A stretch of DNA of 64,000 bases from Paenibacillus pasadenensis DSM 19293 (GCF_000422485.1 NZ_KE383847.1:62968-126967), one strand, 5' to 3'. Shown: positions 26,123-35,137, counted from the stretch's first letter. Notes: generated from the sequence alone by a model not told the origin. Numbers and translations are program-made.

Positions 26123-27598
26123 ATGGAGACGGGCGCGCGCGGCAGTGGACGGGGCGGACAGAGCGTGGCGGAACCGGACGCGCGGCAGGAGGAGGCGTCC
26201 GGGGCCGAACAGGCGGCGGGAGAGCCGGAGGGAGGGCCGGAGAGAGAGCCGAAGGGAGAGTCGAAGGGAGAGCCGGAGGGAAGGGCGGCGGAGGCCGCTT
26301 CGCCGGAACTCCCGCACGGGCTTGGGAGGAAGCCGGCGGATGCGGCCGATCCGCCGGAGCTCCCGCTGAAGCTGGCGGAGGCGGCGGATGCGGTGCGCCT
26401 GCTGGCGGGCGAGCTCGCTCCGGTCGGCATGGAGCGCGTCCCGCTGGCGGATGCGGGCGGGCGCGTGCTTGGGGAGGCGCTGCTCGCCCGGCAGCCGCTG
26501 CCGCCGTTCCGCCGGGCCGCGATGGACGGCTATGCGGTGCGGGAGGCCGACCTGGCTCCGCTGGATCAGGGCGGCGCGGCGCGTCTGGCCGTGGCCGGCG
26601 AGCGGCGGCCCGGCCGGGCTTGCGGACGGCAGGACCCGCAGCCGGGATCGGCGCTGCGCATCTTCACCGGCGCGCGGGTGCCGGACGGCTATGACCGCGT
26701 CGTCATGCAGGAGCGGACGCGGCGGCTGCCCGGCGGCGCCGTAGAGCTGGACCGCCCGCCCGGCTCGCCGACCCACATCGCCGAGATCGGCGAGGACGCG
26801 CCGGCGGGAGCCGTGCTGCTGGAGGCGGGCGCAAGGCTGAGGGCGCGGCAGATCGCGCTGCTGGCGGCTGACGGCCGGGACGAGGCGCAGGTCCGCCGCC
26901 GTCCGGTCGTGGCCGTCGTGCCCGTCGGCGACGAGCTCCGCCGGGCGGGGCAGCCGCTGGGCGGAGCGGGCATCTACGATTCCAACAGCGCGATGCTGGC
27001 TGCCCGGGTGCGCGAGCTGGGCGGGATGCCGACGACGCTTCTTCCCGTGCCGGACGATCCGCGCCGTCTGGCCGAGGCGATCCGGGAGGCGGCGCTGGGG
27101 GCCGATCTCGTCGTGACGTCCGGCGGGGTGTCGGTCGGCGACTGCGACTATGCGCATGAGGCGGCCCGCTTGGCGGGAGGCCGGATCCGGGTCGACAAGA
27201 TGAAGATGCGGCCCGGCACGCCGACCTCGGCCTACCGGATGCCGGACGGGACGCTGCTGGCCGCGCTCTCGGGCAACCCGTCCGCCTGCTTCGCCGGCAT
27301 GGAGCTGCTCGTCCGTCCGCTGCTGCTGCGGCTTGCCGGACGCGCGGACTGGATGCCCCGCTGGCGGACCGGCCGGCTCGCGGCGTCCATGCCCAAGCCA
27401 TGCCCTTATCCCCGCTACATCCGGGCGGCGGTCGGCGAGGCGGAGGACGGCATGGCGCTGCTGCTGCCGCTTGCCGGAGACCGCTCGGGCAACGTCGCCG
27501 CCTTCGCCCGCGCCGAAGCGCTTGCCTGCGTGCCGGCAGGAGGGAAGGGCGCGGCGGAAGGAGATCGCGTGCGCTGGCTCGCGCTAGACGCGGACTAG
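26123..27598 (+). CDS. moeA: Molybdopterin molybdenumtransferase MoeA
   Basis: A 491-aa enzyme that inserts molybdenum into adenylylated molybdopterin. Conserved blocks are PPFRRAAMDGYAVREADL, GARVPDGYDRVVMQE, VVAVVPVGDELR, GIYDSNSAML, TSGGVSVGDCDY and ALSGNPSACFAG. Usual MoeA proteins are near 400-420 aa. The first 80 residues here are an unusual Gly/Glu/Arg-rich stretch with EPEG/EPKG-type repeats and no known domain. GAGGGGG precedes the ATG at 26123 by 8 bp. It is first in the operon with the nitrate reductase it serves. Confidence 0.9.
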   Translation: METGARGSGRGGQSVAEPDARQEEASGAEQAAGEPEGGPEREPKGESKGEPEGRAAEAASPELPHGLGRKPADAADPPELPLKLAEAADAVRLLAGELAPVGMERVPLADAGGRVLGEALLARQPLPPFRRAAMDGYAVREADLAPLDQGGAARLAVAGERRPGRACGRQDPQPGSALRIFTGARVPDGYDRVVMQERTRRLPGGAVELDRPPGSPTHIAEIGEDAPAGAVLLEAGARLRARQIALLAADGRDEAQVRRRPVVAVVPVGDELRRAGQPLGGAGIYDSNSAMLAARVRELGGMPTTLLPVPDDPRRLAEAIREAALGADLVVTSGGVSVGDCDYAHEAARLAGGRIRVDKMKMRPGTPTSAYRMPDGTLLAALSGNPSACFAGMELLVRPLLLRLAGRADWMPRWRTGRLAASMPKPCPYPRYIRAAVGEAEDGMALLLPLAGDRSGNVAAFARAEALACVPAGGKGAAEGDRVRWLALDAD

Positions 27599-27675
27599 CG
27601 CGTCAGGCAGGCGCGCGGGCAGGTCTCGGATGGAAAGGGAAGGGGATCAGGCGATCGAGAAGGAGGGAAAGGGCC

Positions 27676-29949
27676 ATGGCGGAACGCAAGGAGAGGCTGG
27701 TCGTCGCAGGAAACGGCATGGCGGGCTTGAGGCTGCTGGAGGAGCTGGCGAAGGCCGCTCCGGGGCGGTATGAGATTGCCGTGTACGGCAGCGAGCCGGT
27801 GCCGGCCTACAACCGCATCCTGCTGTCCAAGGTGCTGCAGGGAGGCGTGGGGCGGGAGGAGATCGAGCTGAAGGCGCGGAGCTGGTACGAAGAGCAGGGA
27901 ATCGAGCTGCGCACGGGCGAGGCGGTCGTCAGCCTGGATCTCGCCGCCCGCGAGCTGCGCACGTCCGCCGGCCGGACCGACCGCTATGACCGGCTCGTGC
28001 TGGCGACGGGCTCCTCCGCCTTCATCCCGCCGGTCTCCGGCGCGGACAAGAAAGGCGTGATCGCCTTCCGCAGCCTGGCGGACAGCGATGCGATGCTGGA
28101 GGCGTCGCGATCCGGCCGCAGAGCCGCCGTCATCGGCGGAGGACTGCTCGGCCTCGAGGCGGCGAGGGGCCTGCTGCATCTGGGCATGGAGGCGCATGTC
28201 GTGCACAACGCCGCCTATCTGATGAACCGTCAGCTCGATCGGCAGGCGGGCCGGCTGCTGCAGGCGGAGCTGGAGCGGCAAGGGATGCGGTTCCACCTGG
28301 CGCGGGACACGTCGGAGGTGACCGGCATCGGGCGCGCGAGCGGACTGCGCTTTCGCGACGGCAGCCGCCTGAAGGCGGATCTGATCGTATTCGCCGTCGG
28401 CATCCGTCCGAACGTCGAGCTGGCCCGGGCCGCGGGCCTGGCCGTGCGGCGCGCGGTCGAGGTCGACGACCGGATGCGCGCGAGCGATCCGTCCGTCTAC
28501 GCGGTCGGCGAGTGCGCGGAGCATCGCGGCATCGCCTACGGCCTCGTCGCGCCGCTGTACGATCAGGCGAAGGTGCTGGCCCGCGAGCTCGCGGGAGCGG
28601 GCGGAGAGCCCTATGAAGGCTCCATTCCCTATTCCCAGCTCAAAGTGGCCGGCATCGAGGTGTTCTCGGTCGGCGATGCCGCCGGACATGGCGAGGAGGA
28701 GACGGTGCAGCAGGCCTACGACGGCTTGAGCGGCACGTACCGCCGCGTGCTGGCGCGGGACGGGAAGGTGACGGCGGCGGTGCTGTACGGCGACGCTTCG
28801 GAAGGCCCCGCGCTGCTGGAGCTGGTGCGGCGCGGCGCGCCTCCGGAGGAGCTGGCCGCCTCGCCGGCCTCCGGCAAGGCGGAGGCTGGAGGCGGACTGT
28901 CGCCGCGGGAAGCGATGGCGGCCGCCCTGCCGGACTCGGCCACCGTCTGCGAATGCAACGCCGTCGCCAAAGCCGCCATTCTGGAGGCGGTGGCGGGAGG
29001 CTGCGGCACGGCGGAGGAGGTGCGGGCCTGCACCGGAGCCTCCCGCTCCTGCGGGGGCTGCCGGCCGGTCGTCGAGGCGCTCGTCCGCCTGGGCGCCGCA
29101 GGCGGAGCCCAGGCGCGGCCGGGCGGAGCCGCCGCTGACGAAGCCGCCGCTGGCGCCGCGCCGCCGCCGTCTCGGCCGCTGCCGATCTGCGGCTGCACGG
29201 ACTTGTCGGCGGCCGAGCTGCCGGCCGCCGCGGCGAGGCTCGCGGCGGAGAGCGCCGGGGCCGCGCTTTCCCCGCTCGAGCTGCGCCGCCGGCTCGGCTG
29301 GCGCGGGGAGGGCGGCTGCGGCGAGTGCCGGCCGGCGATCGCCTTTTATGCGGCGCGGCACGGCTGGACGGCCTCTTCCTTGGCTTCGGCACAAGGGAAA
29401 GGGCCGGGCGCCGTCGTCCGTGCCGGACGCTCCGAGCGCCGGATCGGCAAGGAGCCGCCGGCGCCGGGCGAGCGCGAGGCGGCGGAGGCGGCCGACCGCA
29501 TGCAGCGCCGCTGGCGGCGGCTGGCCTGGCCGTCGCCGCTGCGGGCGGCGGTGTCGCCCGGACCGGACGCGCCGGCAGGCGCGCTCGTCGCCGACATCGG
29601 GCTCGCGCTGTCGCCGGCGGGCTGGGAGCTGACCGCCGGGGGCAGCGCCGAGGGCGTCGTGCGCGGCGGGCGGCTGCTCGCCGTCGCCGAGACGCTGGAG
29701 GAGGCGGCCGTGGCGGCGGACGCCTGCCTGCAGCGGTACCGGGCGGAGGCCAGGTGGGGCGAGCCGGTCTGGCAGTGGCTGGAGCGGACCGGCGAGGCCG
29801 CGCTGCGCGAGCTCCTGGCCGATGCTTCCTCGCGGCGGGAGCTCGCCGGAGCGCTGCGGCTCGCGGCGGCGGGGAGGAACGGGGCCGAGGGCGAGGAGCC
29901 CGGACCGGCGCGGCAGGAGAGGGAAATGGAGAAGGAGGCATGTCCATGA
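27676..29949 (+). CDS. nasB: Assimilatory nitrate reductase electron-transfer subunit (NirB-related)
   Basis: A 757-aa flavoprotein expected to pass electrons from NAD(P)H to NasC. The FAD/NAD(P)H module (LVVAGNGMAGLRLLEELA; AAVIGGGLLGLEAARGLL) is closely similar to that of NirB in this window. BFD-like [2Fe-2S] domains follow (VCECNAVAKAAILEAVAGGC with SRSCGGCRPVV; ICGCTDLS with GGCGECRPAI). The last 100 residues resemble the end of the NirB siroheme domain (GWELTAGG; WGEPVWQWLERTG), but the siroheme cysteines are missing. Hence no nitrite reduction is expected. AGGAGG precedes the ATG by 9 bp; the stop overlaps nasC. Confidence 0.88.
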   Translation: MAERKERLVVAGNGMAGLRLLEELAKAAPGRYEIAVYGSEPVPAYNRILLSKVLQGGVGREEIELKARSWYEEQGIELRTGEAVVSLDLAARELRTSAGRTDRYDRLVLATGSSAFIPPVSGADKKGVIAFRSLADSDAMLEASRSGRRAAVIGGGLLGLEAARGLLHLGMEAHVVHNAAYLMNRQLDRQAGRLLQAELERQGMRFHLARDTSEVTGIGRASGLRFRDGSRLKADLIVFAVGIRPNVELARAAGLAVRRAVEVDDRMRASDPSVYAVGECAEHRGIAYGLVAPLYDQAKVLARELAGAGGEPYEGSIPYSQLKVAGIEVFSVGDAAGHGEEETVQQAYDGLSGTYRRVLARDGKVTAAVLYGDASEGPALLELVRRGAPPEELAASPASGKAEAGGGLSPREAMAAALPDSATVCECNAVAKAAILEAVAGGCGTAEEVRACTGASRSCGGCRPVVEALVRLGAAGGAQARPGGAAADEAAAGAAPPPSRPLPICGCTDLSAAELPAAAARLAAESAGAALSPLELRRRLGWRGEGGCGECRPAIAFYAARHGWTASSLASAQGKGPGAVVRAGRSERRIGKEPPAPGEREAAEAADRMQRRWRRLAWPSPLRAAVSPGPDAPAGALVADIGLALSPAGWELTAGGSAEGVVRGGRLLAVAETLEEAAVAADACLQRYRAEARWGEPVWQWLERTGEAALRELLADASSRRELAGALRLAAAGRNGAEGEEPGPARQEREMEKEACP

Positions 29950-32069
29950 CGACGACGATTCCGCTTGCGGTCCGGGAGCTCGATGCCCAGTGTCCCTATT
30001 GCAGCGTGCAGTGCAAGCTGCGGCTGACGCCGGAGCCGCTCCCCGGCGGCGAGCCTTTCCGCTACCGCGCCCAAGGCGTCCCCAACGCCGCCTCCCAAGG
30101 GAGGGCCTGCGTCAAAGGGCTGAACGCGCATCAGCATGCGTTCAGCTCCGAGCGGCTCCTGCAGCCGCTGATTCGGAAGGAAGGGCGGCTCGTGCCTTGC
30201 GGCTGGGACGAGGCGCTGGATGCCGTCGCGGAGCTGTGGCGGAGCCGGATCGCGGCCGGCGATCCGGATTCCGTCGGCTTTTACGGAGGGGGATCCCTGA
30301 CCAACGAGTCGGCCTACTGGCTCGGCAAGTTCGCCCGCATCGGCGTCGGCACGCGGCACATCGACTACAACGGCCGCTTCTGCATGTCGGCGGCGGCTTC
30401 GGCCGGCGTGCGCGCGTTCGGGCTCGACCGAGGGCTGACGTTCCGCTTGTCGGACATTCCGATGGCCAAGTGCATCCTGCTGGCCGGCACGAACGTGGCG
30501 GAGTGCCAGCCGACGCTGATGCCGTACTTCAATGAAGCGAAGGAGAACGGAGCGTACCTGATCGTGGTCGACCCTCGCCGCACGAAGACGGCCGAGGCCG
30601 CCGACCTGCACCTGCAGCTGCGTCCGGGCACCGATGCGCTGCTGGCCGTCCTGCTGCTGCGGCTCGTGCTGGACGAGGGGCTGGAGGACCGCGCCTTCAT
30701 CGAGGCGCGGACGGAGGGCTTCGAGGAGGCGAGGCGGCAGGCGGAGGCGCTCGACCCCGACGAGGCGGCCGCCCGCTGCGGCTTGCCGCTCGAGGACGCG
30801 CGGCGCGCGGCGCGCGCTTACGCAGGCGCGAAGACGGCGATCCTCTGCACGGCGCGCGGGGTGGAGCAGCAGACGGACGGCCACGAAGCGGTGCGGCAGC
30901 TGCTCAACCTCGTGCTGGCGACGGGCCAGATCGGCCGGCCGGGCTGCGGGTACGGGGCGATCACGGGACAGGGCAACGGCCAGGGCGGCCGCGAGCACGG
31001 CCAGAAGGCCGACCAGCTTCCGGGCTACCGCTCGATCGAGGATCCGGCCGACCGGGCGCATGCCGCCGCCGTATGGGGCGTTCCCCCGGAGTCGATTCCG
31101 GGCAAAGGCGTATCCGCCTTCGACATGATGCGGCTCGTCCACGAAGGCCGCATCCGCTCGCTGCTGGTCATGGGCTCCAATCCCGTCGTATCCAATCCTC
31201 ATGCGGGATTCGTCGAGGAGGCGCTCGGCCGGCTGGACCAGCTCGTCGTGGCGGATCTGTTCCTGACGGAAACGGCGCGGATGGCGCATGTCGTGCTGCC
31301 GGTCGCCTCCTATCTGGAGAACGAGGGCACGCTCACCAACCTGGAAGGCCGCGTGCTGCTGAGGGAAGCGTCCCTGCCGCCGCCCGGCGAGGCGCGGGCG
31401 GACTGGGCGGTGCTGAACGCGCTCGCGGAGCGGCTGGGCCGCAAGGAGCGGTTCGGCTGCGGCTCGGCGGAGGCGATCTTCGAGGAGCTGCGCCGCGCGA
31501 GCCGCGGCGGAGCCGCCGATTATTCCGGCATCTCGTACCGGCGTCTGCGGAGCGAGGGCGGCGTCTACTGGCCCTGTCCCTCGGAAGAGGAGGAAGGGCA
31601 GGGGCTGCTGTTCGCGGACGGCTTCGCCCGTCCCGGCGGGCGGGCGCAGTTCGCCGCCCGGACGGCGGCCGGGACCGGCGCGGTCGTCGAGACGGACGGC
31701 GGCTATCCGCTGCTGCTCACGAACGGCCGCGTGCTCGCCCACTATTTGACCGGAGCGCAGACGAGGCGCAGTCCGGCGCTTGCCTCCCGGGAGCTGGAGA
31801 GCTTCCTCGAGCTGCATCCGCGGACGGCGGCCGCGCTGGGAATCGAGGAAGGCGAATGGGTGACCGTCGTCTCCCGCCAGGGAGAGTTCGCGGCGCGCGG
31901 CCGCCTGAACGCCGGCATCCGCGAGGATACGGTTTTCGCGCCGATGCACTGGGGAGGAAGGCAGAACGTCAATCGGGCGACGAGGCCGGAGCTCGATCCG
32001 GTCTGCCGCATGCCGGGCTTCAAGACGACGGCGGTGCGCGTGCGGCCGCTGCGGGGAGGCGGAGCATGA
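29946..32069 (+). CDS. nasC: Assimilatory nitrate reductase catalytic subunit
   Basis: A 707-aa molybdopterin-guanine-dinucleotide enzyme that reduces nitrate to nitrite in the cytoplasm. The N-terminal 4Fe-4S site has Cys 16, 19, 23 and 55. Pterin-binding blocks include GFYGGGSLTNESAYWLGKF, CILLAGTNVAECQP and VVDPRRTKTAEAADLHL. GQGNGQGGREHGQKADQLPGYR is typical of NasA/NasC. The C-terminal domain begins at YPLLLTNGRVLAHYLTG. No signal peptide. The ATG at 29946 overlaps the nasB stop and follows AAGGAGG by 7 bp; an ATG at 29940 is too close to it. Confidence 0.93.
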   Translation: MTTTIPLAVRELDAQCPYCSVQCKLRLTPEPLPGGEPFRYRAQGVPNAASQGRACVKGLNAHQHAFSSERLLQPLIRKEGRLVPCGWDEALDAVAELWRSRIAAGDPDSVGFYGGGSLTNESAYWLGKFARIGVGTRHIDYNGRFCMSAAASAGVRAFGLDRGLTFRLSDIPMAKCILLAGTNVAECQPTLMPYFNEAKENGAYLIVVDPRRTKTAEAADLHLQLRPGTDALLAVLLLRLVLDEGLEDRAFIEARTEGFEEARRQAEALDPDEAAARCGLPLEDARRAARAYAGAKTAILCTARGVEQQTDGHEAVRQLLNLVLATGQIGRPGCGYGAITGQGNGQGGREHGQKADQLPGYRSIEDPADRAHAAAVWGVPPESIPGKGVSAFDMMRLVHEGRIRSLLVMGSNPVVSNPHAGFVEEALGRLDQLVVADLFLTETARMAHVVLPVASYLENEGTLTNLEGRVLLREASLPPPGEARADWAVLNALAERLGRKERFGCGSAEAIFEELRRASRGGAADYSGISYRRLRSEGGVYWPCPSEEEEGQGLLFADGFARPGGRAQFAARTAAGTGAVVETDGGYPLLLTNGRVLAHYLTGAQTRRSPALASRELESFLELHPRTAAALGIEEGEWVTVVSRQGEFAARGRLNAGIREDTVFAPMHWGGRQNVNRATRPELDPVCRMPGFKTTAVRVRPLRGGGA

Positions 32070-32758
32070 GGCGGGAGCCGGCAGGCCGGGGGAGGGCGGC
32101 GGCTGCTGCGGACATGATGCGCTTCGGGCCGACTGCCGCCGCGATGGATGGATTCATCCTGGCCGGCGGCCGCTCCAGCCGCATGGGCAGGGACAAGTAT
32201 GCCCTGCTCCTGGAAGGGAGGACGCTGCTCTCGCGGATCGCGGAGCGGATGGCGCCCGCTTGCCGCTCCGTGCGGGCGGTCGTCGCCGGTCCAGGGCAGG
32301 CGGAGCGGGTGCGCGCCGCCGCGCCGGAGCTCGCGGCGCCGGTGCTGGAGCCGTATGCCGGCGAGGGGCCGCTGGCCGGCTTGCACGGCGCGCTGCTTGC
32401 CGCCGAAGCGCCGCTGGTCTGGCTGGTCGCCTGCGACATGCCGTTCGTCTCGGCAGCGGCTGCCCGCCGGCTCGCGGCGGCGCTGGAGCGCTGCGGCTCC
32501 GCCGGGTGCGCGGCGCCTCGGATCGACGGCCGGCTGCAGCCGCTCCATGCGGTGTATCGGCGCGACGCGGCGCTGGCGGCGGCGGATCGGCTGCTGCAGA
32601 GCGGGGAGCGCCGCCTGTCGGCGCTGCTGGAGGCGCTCGTCCCCGCCGGCGGCGAGATCGGCGGGGACGAGGAGGCCATGCCGATCAGCTTCAACATGAA
32701 TACCCCGGCGGATTATGAGGCCGGCATCCGGCTGGCGGAAGGAGGAGGACGCGGATGA
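32066..32758 (+). CDS. mobA: Molybdenum cofactor guanylyltransferase
   Basis: A 230-aa enzyme that adds GMP to Mo-molybdopterin, giving the bis-MGD cofactor that NasC needs. Family motifs are GFILAGGRSSRMGRDKYALLLEGR, GEGPLAGLHGAL and LVACDMPFVS; the C-terminus has FNMNTPADYE. The ATG at 32066 overlaps the nasC stop and follows GGGGAGG; later ATGs at 32114 or 32144 would remove an Arg/Ala-rich N-terminus of 16-26 residues and remain possible. Confidence 0.9.
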   Translation: MRREPAGRGRAAAAADMMRFGPTAAAMDGFILAGGRSSRMGRDKYALLLEGRTLLSRIAERMAPACRSVRAVVAGPGQAERVRAAAPELAAPVLEPYAGEGPLAGLHGALLAAEAPLVWLVACDMPFVSAAAARRLAAALERCGSAGCAAPRIDGRLQPLHAVYRRDAALAAADRLLQSGERRLSALLEALVPAGGEIGGDEEAMPISFNMNTPADYEAGIRLAEGGGRG

Positions 32759-33276
32759 CCGCGGTCATGCAGCTTGTAGGCGGCAAGAACGCCGGCAAGA
32801 CGACGCTGCTGTGCCGGCTGACGGAGGAGCTGTCCGGCAGGGGACTCTCGGTGGCGACGATCAAGCACGACGGCCATGAGCTCGAAGACGAGCGTCCGGG
32901 CTGCGACACGCGGCGGCACCGGGAGTCGGGGGCCGTCTGGTCGGCGGTCAGCTCGGCTTCGCGAGCCATCGTGGTGGAGGAGCGGGGGCTTGCGCTGCCG
33001 GAGCTGATCCGGCTCGCCCCGCCGGTCGACGTCCTGCTCGTCGAAGGATTCAAGCGGGAACCGCTGCCCAAGCTGCTGGTCGCCCGCTCTCTCGCCGATC
33101 TGGAGCTGCTTCCGCAGCTGGCCGCGGTGGCCGGCATCGCGCTGCGGGCGGAGCTGCGCGCCAGCGGCGGCGGCCTCGGCTTGCCGGACGGAATTCCGGT
33201 GTTCGGCGTCGACGAGGCGGAGGCGCTCGCGGAGCTCGTGCTGGCGGTCGGAGCCCGTGCGGGCTTCGGCCGTTGA
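32755..33276 (+). CDS. mobB: Molybdopterin-guanine dinucleotide biosynthesis protein MobB
   Basis: A 173-aa P-loop GTPase that assists MobA. Walker A is GGKNAGKTT (residues 9-17), followed by LSVATIKHDGHELE, DTRRHRESGA and VDVLLVEGFKREPLPKL, all typical of MobB. It overlaps mobA by 4 bp and closes the operon. Confidence 0.93.
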   Translation: MTAVMQLVGGKNAGKTTLLCRLTEELSGRGLSVATIKHDGHELEDERPGCDTRRHRESGAVWSAVSSASRAIVVEERGLALPELIRLAPPVDVLLVEGFKREPLPKLLVARSLADLELLPQLAAVAGIALRAELRASGGGLGLPDGIPVFGVDEAEALAELVLAVGARAGFGR

Positions 33277-33430
33277 ACCGCGAGCGGTCCATGCCGCCCT
33301 GAGGCCCAATAATCGGGGGCGGAGGATTCCGGCGAGGGGGCCGGCTCAAGACGAATCGTGGAGAGGAAGGTTCCGGCGTTGGGAAGGACGTATCGCGGAG
33401 CGAAAGGTTCCGTCTCAGGGCCGAACGGCC

Positions 33431-33481
33431 AAAAAGGCTCTTCCGGATCGTCCGCGAAGGGCGGCAATCCGAAAGAGCCTT
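33431..33481 (-). terminator. Terminator of the Pro/Gly-repeat gene
   Basis: AAGGCTCTT and AAGAGCCTT pair, extended by CGGAT/ATCCG. The A-run on the left makes a T-run on the minus strand, so it mainly ends the leftward gene; it may also stop mobB transcripts. Confidence 0.8.
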
Positions 33482-33524
33482 GACGTGCTGGCGCTGTGCT
33501 GAGGAAGAAGTCCGGCCCCGCCGC

Positions 33525-34652
33525 CTAGCTCTGGCCGATGACGATCAGCTCGATGCCGATCACGTCGCGGCGGTGGACGGGGAAGCTCAGCAGGGAGTGG
33601 GGAATCTGCCGCCCGTTCAGCCGCAGCACGTACTGGACGCCGCCGCCGATCCGCACGTCGTCGGTCGTGTCGTTGCGGACGCCGCCGACGGCCTGCACGC
33701 CGCTCGTCGTCGCTTGGACGACGCCCGTGTAGTCGAGCGCTTGGGCGATGTTCATGCCTTCATAAAAGGGAATCTGATAGTCTTCCGTGACGTAAGGGAA
33801 CGACTCGCCGCCTTCAATCCGCACCGTCACCGGGGCGGGAGCGTTCGGCGTTATCGTCGGTCCGGGCGGAACCGAGCCGACCGGCGCGGCGGCGGAAATC
33901 GTCGCCGTCTCCGCCGCCGGACTGGACGTCAATGCCGGTACCGCCGCGCCGGCCCCGATCGGAAACGGCCCCGGTCCGGGCGGCCAAGGCCCCGGTCCCG
34001 GAGGGAACGGCCCCGGTCCGGGCGGCCAAGGTCCGGGCCCCGGAGGAAACGGTCCCGGTCCGGGCGGCCAAGGCCCCGGTCCCGGAGGGAACGGCCCCGG
34101 TCCAGGCGGCCAAGGCCCCGGTCCCGGAGGGAACGGCCCCGGTCCGGGCGGCCAAGGTCCGGGCCCCGGAGGAAACGGTCCCGGTCCGGGCGGCCAAGGC
34201 CCCGGTCCCGGAGGGAACGGCCCCGGTCCGGGCGGCCAAGGCCCCGGCCCCGGAGGGAACGGCCCCGGTCCAGGCGGCCAAGGCCCGGGCCCCGGAGGGA
34301 ACGGCCCCGGTCCGGGCGGCCAAGGCCCTGGTCCCGGAGGGAACGGTCCCGGTCCGGGCGGCCAAGGCCCTGGTCCCGGAGGGAACGGACCCGGTCCGGG
34401 CGGCCAAGGTCCCGGCCCCGGAGGGAACGGCCCCGGTCCGGGCGGCCAAGGCCCCGGCCCGGGGAAGCCGCCGCCTGGACCGAGCGGCGGGAACAGGCCG
34501 CCGCCGAACGGCGGGAAAAGCGTCGGCGGCCCCGGAGGAATCGGCGGCGGCGCCGGCTGGAACGCGCGAGGACTGCCGCAGCCGCAGTCGCCCCCCGCCT
34601 GGACATAGCGATAGGCGCTGTTGGGGGCGTAATACAGGTAAGGTTGTGACAT
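33525..34652 (-). CDS. Proline/glycine-rich repeat protein with a C-terminal globular domain
   Basis: A 375-aa protein of unknown function. The N-terminus (MSQPYLYYAPNSAYRYV, then GGDCGCG) has no signal peptide. The middle is about 12 copies of the 14-residue unit PGPGPWPPGPGPFP. The last 100 residues form a distinct domain (from VTVRIEGGESFPYVTEDY onward) that resembles beta-grasp DUF4430-type domains, a tentative match. Such proteins are often surface or spore-coat components, but nothing here proves that. The start at 34652 is chosen over an in-frame TTG at 34685. AAAGGAG lies somewhat far upstream (13 bp). Confidence 0.7.
   Translation of the reverse strand: MSQPYLYYAPNSAYRYVQAGGDCGCGSPRAFQPAPPPIPPGPPTLFPPFGGGLFPPLGPGGGFPGPGPWPPGPGPFPPGPGPWPPGPGPFPPGPGPWPPGPGPFPPGPGPWPPGPGPFPPGPGPWPPGPGPFPPGPGPWPPGPGPFPPGPGPWPPGPGPFPPGPGPWPPGPGPFPPGPGPWPPGPGPFPPGPGPWPPGPGPFPPGPGPWPPGPGPFPPGPGPWPPGPGPFPIGAGAAVPALTSSPAAETATISAAAPVGSVPPGPTITPNAPAPVTVRIEGGESFPYVTEDYQIPFYEGMNIAQALDYTGVVQATTSGVQAVGGVRNDTTDDVRIGGGVQYVLRLNGRQIPHSLLSFPVHRRDVIGIELIVIGQS
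33961..34464 (-). repeat. Twelve 42-bp tandem repeats
   Basis: Units start at 33961 and recur every 42 bp to 34423. They encode PGPGPWPPGPGPFP on the minus strand. Variants at a few third positions are shared by non-adjacent copies, which suggests recombination or slippage among copies. Confidence 0.93.
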
Positions 34653-34857
34653 ACCGGTCGAACGGCTCCTTTCCGTCTGGCGCAAGGCTGGAAAATCGCA
34701 GGATGCATTAGCCTATGCGGCAGGAGCCTATCCTCTTGACCGATCATCGGATTTTTTCTGGCTGCTCGCATTAGAACTCAGGACAATCGCTGGGCTTGCC
34801 CTAAGAGCCAATGCGCAAAAATATGTAGTACCCTTCCGGTCGTCCCGCAGCCGGGCA

Positions 34858-35061
34858 ACGCTCCCCCTAAAGGTAAAATCGGCCATAGGAAGCGTCACAG
34901 CCGACGAAACGCTCCCCCTAAAGGTAAAATCGGCCTTAGGAAGCGCCACAGCCGACGAAAAGCTCCCGCTAAAGGTAAAATCGGCCATAGGAAGCGCCGC
35001 AGCCGGCGAAACGCTGCCGCTAAAGGTAAAATCGGCTTTAGAAAGCGCCGCAGCCGACCCC
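34858..35061. repeat. Four 51-bp tandem repeats
   Basis: Copies begin at 34858, 34909, 34960 and 35011; the core is CTAAAGGTAAAATCGGCC. On the minus strand the 17-codon unit reads ALPMADFTFSGSVSSA-like. The region between the Pro/Gly-repeat gene and sodA holds no gene I can support, only this array and the sodA terminator. Confidence 0.88.
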
Positions 35062-35077
35062 AAGTCAGCCCAAAGAC

Positions 35078-35117
35078 GAAAAAAGCCTGTCCGCAGCATG
35101 GAGCTGCGGACAGGCTT
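35078..35117 (-). terminator. Terminator of sodA
   Basis: A perfect 15-bp stem AAGCCTGTCCGCAGC / GCTGCGGACAGGCTT with a 5-nt loop and a T-run on the minus strand. Confidence 0.9.
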
Positions 35118-35137
35118 GGATGGATCCGGCGCGAAGC

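Noticed and set aside
29946..32069. Periplasmic (Nap) or formate dehydrogenase assignment for the molybdoprotein
   Set aside because: No Tat signal, and neighbours NasB, NirB, a nitrate transporter and MobA/MobB point to assimilatory nitrate reductase.
33480..34649. Long open frames on the plus strand and in another minus frame through the Pro/Gly repeats
   Set aside because: The 42-bp unit has no stop in several frames, so repeats hold them open. Only the minus frame ending at 33525 has a non-repetitive C-terminal domain.
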